39,725 nucleotides of DNA from Candidatus Woesearchaeota archaeon. Its GTDB lineage: Archaea; Nanobdellota; Nanobdellia; Woesearchaeales; JAIPIC01. The stretch is from contig JAIPIC010000012.1 in assembly GCA_021734865.1 (NCBI GenBank), positions 1 to 39,725 of the forward strand, in the 5' to 3' direction. Below, in pieces: positions 33,666-39,725 of the stretch. The notes beneath the pieces are model-generated. The model worked only from the letters and a program-made list of their open reading frames with translations, had not been told where the DNA came from and did not search any database. Positions within the stretch are counted from its first letter, which is position 1, and every line of letters begins with the position of its first letter. The position numbers and the translations under genes were made by a program.

Positions 33666-35974
33666 TTTTTATCACCGTTTTTATATTTTATCACCAGCAC
33701 TGCTGGTACAATAACAATACATGCAAAGAATGTGGCACCTATACCTAATGCCAGTGTCCACCCAAGCCTCATTGTATTGACTAGCGTAGCAAACGATAAA
33801 GCCATAAATCCTACAACAGTAGTAATTGTTGTCACAGATATGGCCTGGCCTGTACTCATCAAAGCTCTTGGTACAGCGTCTTCAAGATTTTTATGTTCTT
33901 CCATCTTCTCCTTAATGCTATGCATGAGATGGATGCTAAAATCAATTCCCATACCCATCAGGATAGCAAGCATACCTGTCGTGAGGACAGTAAAAGGGAG
34001 GTCAATATAACCCATCATTCCTACGGTCCATATAATTGCAAAAACAATAGGGATGAATGCTAATAATCCATTTACAATTGATTTGTAAAATAATGAAGCT
34101 ATTAGTATCACCAATAGGAATCCGATTGTAGTTGTCAACATCGTATCGTTGCCCATTGTCTGTTCGAATTCTATGTCTTCAGGGATAGATCCCTGTGGAA
34201 TAATTTGTACTTCTTTTGGAAAATTAATTCCCTCAACCTCTTTTAATAATTCATAATAATCGTCTCTGTCAATAAGATCAAAATTAAGCGTATATTTTGC
34301 TATGCTGTAATCATCGTTGAAATTTCCCCTGATATCTGCATTCTCTGATATTATATTGACTATTTCATGTTCATCCTGAGGCACTCTTCCATTATTGTAT
34401 CGTCTTATAAGCGATGTAGGTGAATCAACTGAATCCACCCAGGTCAGATCAGTAATTACGGAGTCTAATGAATCCATAGGACCGATAACACGAGGATCAC
34501 GGAGGTCATGTACTGCGAATTCATCATATACTCCCACTGTACTACCTTCGAGCACAAATAGCAAATTCATAGAAGAGGTTCCACCAAAATTATATCCGAC
34601 ATCATTTAAACCTTCTACAATATCATCTCCTTCTGGAACCCAGTTCTCACCATCAGTATCCAGATAGACCAAAGTAAATCCTGGGATAACAAGAACAGTA
34701 AATATTACAGCACCAATAAGAACCCTCACGGGAGCTTTGACCTGAACAGCTGCGATGTATGATAAAAATGAATCAATGAAACTTTTTTTCTTTGACTGTC
34801 CCTTTCTTGAATTCCCACCTAGCTTGAAAAGTGTCTCATCAAGTTTTGAGTAAATGAATTTTCTTTGAAGCCTCATTAATGGTGGAAGTATTGTTATAGA
34901 TATGATAAATGCAAAAGCAACTCCATAAGAAAGCACGGTACCCTGAACCTGTGAATTGGGTGAAACACCTAAAAGCATCGCAAGAAACCCAGCCAAGGTA
35001 GTCATTACTGACGCAAATAGCGCTGTACCTATTCCCTTAACAGTATCCTTTGTTGCATCTTCATGGCCATTTTTAATATTTTCGTGATATCTATGAGTTA
35101 GATGGATAGCATAGTCCACACTTATACCTATAATCATAGCTCCAACACTTGCCGTCATAACTGTTATTCTTATATCATTGAGGTACATTGTTCCAGCTAA
35201 CCACACTAATGTTAAAGTGGTAGGAATTATGCTGAAAAGGGCAATTTTCCAAGACCTAAAGTAAATCCAGAGTACAACAAATACTCCTACTAACGCCATG
35301 ACTATTGTCCTAAGATTATCATTAATTAAGTAATTTAATATCCTGTTCATAAGAACAGGCATACCGGTAAGCTGCGCTGTTACACCCATGGGAAAGGGAG
35401 TCTGTTCAATCTTTTCCCTGACATTGTCCTCAATTAGCTGGACATATCCTGGAGTGTCTTGCACACTCACAGAAATCATGACATTCTGGTAAATAAAATC
35501 CTTACTTAGAAATCTGGGGAGATAAGTACTCTTTATTTCTTCAGGCATGTTGTCAATCATCTGTTTTGACTCTTCAAGTGTTGCAGGTAATCTGCCATAA
35601 ATCATGTAAAAAAGGTCAGAAAGAGAAAATGCTGATGCCACAAATGTTTCTGATTTAAGACTATTTGTCAAATCAGCTGTAGCTTTGATCACATCTGGAT
35701 GCCTAATGTCCTGTATTCTGGTCTTGTCGTCTGTTTCTGCATTTACCTTCATAAGAACAAACATAACATCTGTTCCGCCAAATTCGGTATCAATAAGCCG
35801 CTTGAGCATTTGAGCTTGAGAATCATCTCTAAACATGACATCAAAACTCGAATCAGTCTCCAATCTAAGAGCATAATATCCAAAGAAAAGGGATACTGTA
35901 AGGACTAATAATATTATTAAAACTGGATATTTTTTCTGTATGTCTCCAAATTTCGCCAATATTTGCTCCAACAT
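33662..35974 (-). CDS. RND superfamily exporter (MMPL/HAE3-like)
   Basis: A 770-residue, 12-helix proton-driven exporter of the single-chain archaeal RND type. Helix 1 is near residues 16-34, followed by an extracytoplasmic domain (DVMFRDDSQAQ, then FGGTDVMFVLM) and helices with VGAMIIGISVDYAIHLTHRY, the intracellular signature with acidic residues. The second half repeats this (GMLAILMGMGIDFSIHLMH). Such proteins move lipids, hopanoids or hydrophobic compounds; the substrate here is not evident. It is the first gene of a five-gene unit with ATGA overlaps, and a TATA-like box (35998-36005) sits about 27 nt upstream, indicating a leaderless mRNA. Confidence 0.93.
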   Translation of the reverse strand: MLEQILAKFGDIQKKYPVLIILLVLTVSLFFGYYALRLETDSSFDVMFRDDSQAQMLKRLIDTEFGGTDVMFVLMKVNAETDDKTRIQDIRHPDVIKATADLTNSLKSETFVASAFSLSDLFYMIYGRLPATLEESKQMIDNMPEEIKSTYLPRFLSKDFIYQNVMISVSVQDTPGYVQLIEDNVREKIEQTPFPMGVTAQLTGMPVLMNRILNYLINDNLRTIVMALVGVFVVLWIYFRSWKIALFSIIPTTLTLVWLAGTMYLNDIRITVMTASVGAMIIGISVDYAIHLTHRYHENIKNGHEDATKDTVKGIGTALFASVMTTLAGFLAMLLGVSPNSQVQGTVLSYGVAFAFIISITILPPLMRLQRKFIYSKLDETLFKLGGNSRKGQSKKKSFIDSFLSYIAAVQVKAPVRVLIGAVIFTVLVIPGFTLVYLDTDGENWVPEGDDIVEGLNDVGYNFGGTSSMNLLFVLEGSTVGVYDEFAVHDLRDPRVIGPMDSLDSVITDLTWVDSVDSPTSLIRRYNNGRVPQDEHEIVNIISENADIRGNFNDDYSIAKYTLNFDLIDRDDYYELLKEVEGINFPKEVQIIPQGSIPEDIEFEQTMGNDTMLTTTIGFLLVILIASLFYKSIVNGLLAFIPIVFAIIWTVGMMGYIDLPFTVLTTGMLAILMGMGIDFSIHLMHSIKEKMEEHKNLEDAVPRALMSTGQAISVTTITTVVGFMALSFATLVNTMRLGWTLALGIGATFFACIVIVPAVLVIKYKNGDKK

Positions 35975-35997
35975 GGCAGAATGGGTTCCAATTTAGG

Positions 35998-36005
35998 TTA
36001 TAAAA
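35998..36005 (-). promoter_or_regulatory. TATA-like box of the RND operon
   Basis: TTTTATAA on the minus strand about 27 nt before the ATG at 35974. One promoter here could serve all five overlapping genes. Confidence 0.5.
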
Positions 36006-36067
36006 GTTATGGATTTGGAGGAAATAAAGATTCAAAAAAGCCATTTTTCAGGCAATAAACCGCATTG

Positions 36068-37087
36068 TCACATATTTTTTAGGATAGTTAAAAATCTTTG
36101 TCTGTGTGATACATCGATACTAAATCCACCAGCCTTTTCGTGGCCGCCTCCAAGCCATCCATCAAATTGATCCTGGAACCCTTCAAGATATTTACCAGCA
36201 TCAAAATCCAGACAGTCAGGTACTCTCAAACTGCCGATCAGTTGATTGTTATAATTATTGATGATCAATATAGGCTTATCTTTGACATGTCTGGCACAAA
36301 GGACCCCCTGTACATTGTTTTCGCATTCGATCTCAGCATATTGCACTTCACCATTCTCTTTTATATCCAATGGCATATCATAAAGTCTCCTAAGTTGACT
36401 TTTATAGCTGTTAAGTTTCCTTGCAATGACGTGTTTACCAGTTACTATTGGTGTATAATCCGTGACGGATTTACATAATTCCAGAGGCAAATCACCACTC
36501 CATTTGGCTCTTTTTCCAACATTCATAAGCGATACATATCTCTGAATTTCAAAATATCCCCCGCCCCATCTCGATTCTCTGTAAACCATCATATCCGGCA
36601 TCATTTCCTGAGCTAGATAATACAGATCTAGTGGGATGTCTTCTGCTTTTCCACCGTCTCCAAAGAAACCTACCAATGTTAAAAAAACATTGTAAGGGTC
36701 GAGCATTCGCTCCTTAAAATTGTTCCATATTGTCAGAGTACAGGATTGAGAATTAACATCATGAAGTGCAATCGCATATTTTGAAGGATCTTCATTAGGA
36801 TGGTGGTCAATATATATTGTCTTATCATTACCAAGATCATCTGATGGTTGAATATCTGTGCATATAACGTAATCAATATCATGTAATTCTTGATTCAATG
36901 CATTCTGCATATCCGATGGTGTGATTTCAAAGGTCAGTCCTTTTGATATAGTGTTAACGGTTTTAGCGTGTTTTTTAATCATATGATATATAATTGCACC
37001 GCTTGTAACTCCATCAGCATCCCAGTGTGTTCCTAGAAAGACGTTTTTGTCGGATATAGTATTTATTAAGGTATCGTAAAAATTCAT
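36068..37087 (-). CDS. DHH family phosphoesterase
   Basis: A 339-residue protein with the DHH-domain motifs THWDADG (20-26, metal-binding His and Asp), CTDIQ with Asp78, and YIDHHPNED with Asp94/His95/His96. A C-terminal DHHA1-like part has GGGHEKAGGFSID near residue 315, binding substrate. Family members include RecJ-type 5' exonucleases, archaeal RecJ-like proteins of replication, and oligoribonucleases. The small size and archaeal setting leave the substrate open (single-stranded DNA, short RNA, or nucleotide phosphates). The ATG at 37087 lies about 26 nt from a TATA-like box. It is divergent from the DUF460 gene. Confidence 0.9.
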   Translation of the reverse strand: MNFYDTLINTISDKNVFLGTHWDADGVTSGAIIYHMIKKHAKTVNTISKGLTFEITPSDMQNALNQELHDIDYVICTDIQPSDDLGNDKTIYIDHHPNEDPSKYAIALHDVNSQSCTLTIWNNFKERMLDPYNVFLTLVGFFGDGGKAEDIPLDLYYLAQEMMPDMMVYRESRWGGGYFEIQRYVSLMNVGKRAKWSGDLPLELCKSVTDYTPIVTGKHVIARKLNSYKSQLRRLYDMPLDIKENGEVQYAEIECENNVQGVLCARHVKDKPILIINNYNNQLIGSLRVPDCLDFDAGKYLEGFQDQFDGWLGGGHEKAGGFSIDVSHRQRFLTILKNM

Positions 37088-37109
37088 GTTACAAAGTAAA
37101 AATATTATT

Positions 37110-37117
37110 TATTTAAA
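37110..37117 (-). promoter_or_regulatory. TATA-like box of the DHH gene
   Basis: TTTAAATA on the minus strand about 26 nt before the ATG at 37087. The rest of the 190-bp divergent gap contains a GGGGG ribosome binding site for the neighbour and no further gene. Confidence 0.45.
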
Positions 37118-37277
37118 GATATTTATTAAATGTCCTGTGGATCCATATGTATTGGATGACTGCATTTGTGTGAATGTATGAGTCATATTTGTATAAATTT
37201 TTATTATTCATGTGATTTATCTGAAACATGGACCTAAAAATATTGAAATTTTAAAATGATATTGGGGGTAATATTAA

Positions 37278-38447
37278 TTGAGTAAAAGGGCTATTATTGT
37301 GGGCATTGACCCTGGCACAACGACAGGAATAGCAGTCCTTTCTGCAGATGGGACCATTTTGTCATTGATGTCGTCGAAGGATCTTGGGATATCAAAGATA
37401 ATCCAATTTGTTCTAGAACATGGGGTTCCGATAATTGTGGCGTGTGATAAGAAAAAGATGCCTTATGTAGTCGACAAAGTGTCTGCTTCTTTGGGTGCGA
37501 AAAGATACTGTCCGGAAAACGATCTTTCTGTTCTTGAGAAGAAGAGCATCACTTCTTATATTAAATATGATGGGGATCATGAACGGGATGCGCTAGCTGG
37601 TGCTCTTTATGCTCATAAACAATATGAGCATTTGATTCTAAAGATTATGAATACAGCTGATAAATATCTTGATGGATTATTTACGAGCAAAAGTCCTGAT
37701 AGAAGGGAATCAGTTGAAATAATAAATAGAAAGACCGAAGATATTAAGATTTCAGTCATGCAAGAAGTTATTATCAATGAAACTGCTATAAGTACTGCTT
37801 ATAAGAAAATTGTGTCCTATTATGCATCTATTGATTCATCTAATGATAAAAGTATATTGGAAAATGTTAAAATTGACAGTAAAGATAATATTATTAGGTT
37901 CTCAGCTGAAAGGATAACTGAACTTAAGAGAATCAATAGTACTTTGGAGAAAAAGTGCATTAGACTTAGTAAGAACAATGAGAAGTTAAAAGATAAGATC
38001 AAGGATATTCAGACACGCGGTTTGGATAATTTTTTGAAGAATATTGAGAATAAGGCTGCGCAAAAATATAAATCTGTTAAGAAAAACTTAAAGACTGCAC
38101 AAGATAAGTGTGATAATCTTGATCGAACTAACAAGATTCTAAAAACAGGAGTGCAGAGTCTTTTGGGATATCTCGACCTTAAGAAATGCATTGTTGTCAG
38201 GAAAAACACTTTTGAAGGAGATTATGTGTTTTTTTCCAGGCCGGAAAGCATAAAACCCCAGCGGCTTCAGGGTAAAAAATTGATAACAGTACATGAAATC
38301 AGAAAATTGTCGACAAAATTGCCTCAAGTGTTAAAATCTAGTATAAAAATAATCTATGAAGATGATAGATATTTAATATTCAGGACACCCGTTGAAAAGG
38401 CTAAGGATATTTTTAGAAGAGTAATGAGAGATTATGAAAAATCATAA
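37278..38447 (+). CDS. DUF460 protein, RNase H-like nuclease fold with coiled coil
   Basis: A 389-residue protein of an archaeal family of unknown function. Residues 1-112 match a RuvC/RNase H-like fold: GIDPGTTTGIAVL (9-21, first acidic residue Asp11), IIVACDKKKMPY (second strand), CPENDLSVLEKK, and DHERDALAGALYA (100-112, C-terminal acidic residues). A long coiled coil follows at about 215-290, then a C-terminal domain. It may cut structured nucleic acid, but no substrate is known to me. Translation starts with TTG at 37278, preceded by GGGGG at proper distance. It is divergent from the DHH gene and convergent with nmd3. Confidence 0.87.
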   Translation: MSKRAIIVGIDPGTTTGIAVLSADGTILSLMSSKDLGISKIIQFVLEHGVPIIVACDKKKMPYVVDKVSASLGAKRYCPENDLSVLEKKSITSYIKYDGDHERDALAGALYAHKQYEHLILKIMNTADKYLDGLFTSKSPDRRESVEIINRKTEDIKISVMQEVIINETAISTAYKKIVSYYASIDSSNDKSILENVKIDSKDNIIRFSAERITELKRINSTLEKKCIRLSKNNEKLKDKIKDIQTRGLDNFLKNIENKAAQKYKSVKKNLKTAQDKCDNLDRTNKILKTGVQSLLGYLDLKKCIVVRKNTFEGDYVFFSRPESIKPQRLQGKKLITVHEIRKLSTKLPQVLKSSIKIIYEDDRYLIFRTPVEKAKDIFRRVMRDYEKS

Positions 38448-38592
38448 TGGATTTAGTGTATCCAAATTTTTTCGCATTCCAGATTTAACATTCAATAAAT
38501 AGAGCGTTTATATTCAAGCCCAGTGTGCTTTTCGTTGTGTCCTGTTTTATTTATTCTATCCTTTTTAGGCTGTTCCAAATAAATTTTATACA

Positions 38593-39543
38593 TTAGATTA
38601 TCAGATATATCTGTCCTTTGTGCAAGATACCCTCTACTTTATCGGTTTTATGGAATAATTTTTGATTTATCGGTTTCTCATTCTGATATGTTTCAGGATG
38701 TATCACATATAATTCCGGCCGTTCCTGTATAATTTCAAGATCAAATTTTGTCAGAACAGGACAATTTTCCTCATAAGATGCCACAGCAGTTTTTCCAGTA
38801 TCAAGATATACCCCTTTTACCTTCTCCTGGCTAAATCCTTTGACTTGGAATGGCCTGTCATCGACGATGATTACATCTCCAACCATGAAGTGAGGTGGCT
38901 TATATAATATATTTGTCCTGTAGACTTCTTTTGATGTTTGCCGATTTCTTGTGAATAATTTGGCTGATTTCTTCACAATTCCTCCAAATTTCTGTTTTAA
39001 TTCCTTTGAGAGGGCCAGCATAAAGCTCGAAGAATTGAAATAATAGTCTATTCCTGTACTAATCTGTGTTGTCTTGACTATCTTAATTCCTTTAATATTA
39101 TTGTCAAGTGCTCTTTGTTCTATATAATCTTTAATTTCTGGACATTTATTACAATCCCTGTATTGAAAGATTCCTTCATAATAAGTCTTATTAAGCAGTT
39201 TTTTACATACTGAACATTCCGTAAATTTAACTGGTATGCTCATATCGCTGTGAAACTGACTGATTTTATTTTTGATTTTTTTAGATATTTGTGCTTCAAT
39301 ATTAATATTGGTATTGAGACCTGGGCCTTTTTTGTAAGGAGATTTAATCTTCACTTGGTCTGAACCAGTCCCTTTACAGAGAGCTTCCTCAATGCTTTCT
39401 TTTTTTGTCCAATTATTATTATCAAGAAGCGAAAAACAATGTGGACAGATTGTCAATGTGTTTATAGCTATCTCAATCCCATCATCATAGCAATTCTTGC
39501 ATATCCCTTTGGATACTTCTCCACATATCGGACATCTAGCCAT
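38593..39543 (-). CDS. nmd3: Nmd3 family protein
   Basis: The archaeal homologue of eukaryotic Nmd3, the adaptor of the large ribosomal subunit. In archaea it probably assists late 50S maturation. The 316-residue length is archaeal (no nuclear-export tail). The N-terminus is zinc-rich (CPICG, CKNC, CPHC) and a second set lies mid-protein (CSVCKK, CNKC). The C-terminal part includes KPPHFMVGDVIIVDDRPFQV and KVKGVYLDTGK, typical of its beta-barrel-like domains. A TATA-like box (39567-39574) lies about 27 nt upstream of the ATG, again suggesting a leaderless mRNA. The 145-bp gap to DUF460 (38448-38592) shows nothing. Confidence 0.92.
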   Translation of the reverse strand: MARCPICGEVSKGICKNCYDDGIEIAINTLTICPHCFSLLDNNNWTKKESIEEALCKGTGSDQVKIKSPYKKGPGLNTNINIEAQISKKIKNKISQFHSDMSIPVKFTECSVCKKLLNKTYYEGIFQYRDCNKCPEIKDYIEQRALDNNIKGIKIVKTTQISTGIDYYFNSSSFMLALSKELKQKFGGIVKKSAKLFTRNRQTSKEVYRTNILYKPPHFMVGDVIIVDDRPFQVKGFSQEKVKGVYLDTGKTAVASYEENCPVLTKFDLEIIQERPELYVIHPETYQNEKPINQKLFHKTDKVEGILHKGQIYLII

Positions 39544-39566
39544 ATGAGGGGTTAAGATTGATTTAC

Positions 39567-39574
39567 ATATAAAT
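39567..39574 (-). promoter_or_regulatory. TATA-like box of nmd3
   Basis: ATTTATAT on the minus strand about 27 nt before the nmd3 ATG, at leaderless spacing. Confidence 0.4.
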
Positions 39575-39653
39575 GTTATGAATAACGACAGTGTTACTTA
39601 ATCGGCAGATTAATATATGGAAGCTTTTTTTAGTTATTCTTAGAGGTGAAAAT

Positions 39654-39725
39654 ATGTTTTATTGTAAGCACTGTAAAACAAATTCTGCCGTAAAAGCTGG
39701 TTTACGGAAAAACAAAGTTGGGTTT
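39654..39725 (+). CDS. N-terminal fragment, zinc-ribbon protein cut by window edge
   Basis: Twenty-four codons are visible: MFYCKHCKTNSA, then VKAGLRKNKVGF. A CxxC at the start followed by a basic RKNK segment resembles the N-terminal zinc ribbon of IS-element transposases or of small archaeal zinc-ribbon proteins. The ATG has GAGGTG just upstream (39643-39648) and a TATA-like stretch near 39611. The rest lies outside the window, so the product cannot be named. Confidence 0.5.
   Translation, partial: MFYCKHCKTNSAVKAGLRKNKVGF

Noticed and set aside
1-39725. CRISPR arrays, tRNA or rRNA genes
   Set aside because: No regularly spaced identical repeats, cloverleaf with TTC loop, or conserved rRNA stretch was found in the intergenic gaps. 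The only long array is the protein-level repeat in the giant gene.

Overview
The window is chromosomal DNA of an archaeon, most likely a DPANN-type lineage; Woesearchaeota or a relative is the best guess and rests on inference. The archaeal signs are a short archaeal/eukaryotic-type prolyl-tRNA synthetase, Nmd3, a DUF460 protein, a DHH phosphoesterase, COG1361-type envelope proteins, a PGF-pre-PGF domain, and TATA-like boxes about 25-28 nt upstream of the start codons of lead genes, which suggests leaderless transcripts. Several genes are of bacterial type (UvrA, UvrB, UvrC, PurH, FolC) and are probably old acquisitions. The DNA is AT-rich.

Left part (1-6600): two GC-rich hairpins at the edge, two anchored or secreted envelope proteins, proS, and two adjacent coiled-coil proteins of unknown function.

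Giant-protein region (6666-16250, minus strand): a 2967-residue secreted, membrane-anchored protein carries more than 40 Cys/Trp repeats, a fibronectin-like region, a PGF-pre-PGF domain and a C-terminal membrane helix. Its stop overlaps a DUF1461/Lit-like membrane protein by 32 bp, which in turn overlaps a 58-residue Cys-rich DUF6485-like gene by 31 bp. The three look like one operon with a palindrome in its leader.

Metabolic block (16519-20022, minus strand): folC, purH and an XTP/dITP pyrophosphatase. PurH uses a formyl-folate donor and FolC makes polyglutamyl folates, so these two make sense together. A 29-nt hairpin followed by a T run separates purH from folC, and two 20-nt tandem repeats cover the purH promoter.

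Repair block (20260-30112, plus strand): uvrA, a GIDE-domain protein, lemA, uvrC and uvrB. UvrC ends just after its RNase H-like nuclease and lacks the usual C-terminal HhH domain. UvrB is interrupted inside its Walker A motif by a 525-residue LAGLIDADG intein, and exact splicing would restore GVTGSGKTFTMAN. Between uvrC and uvrB lie two back-to-back gene remnants.

Membrane operon (30102-35974, minus strand): an RND exporter, a COG1361-type envelope protein, an ECF-S-like membrane protein, a multi-pass membrane protein and a MinD/ParA-like ATPase with a winged-helix tail. All four junctions are ATGA overlaps. This is the best candidate for an undescribed multi-component system here. The window closes with a DHH phosphoesterase, DUF460, nmd3 and the start of a zinc-ribbon ORF cut by the edge.
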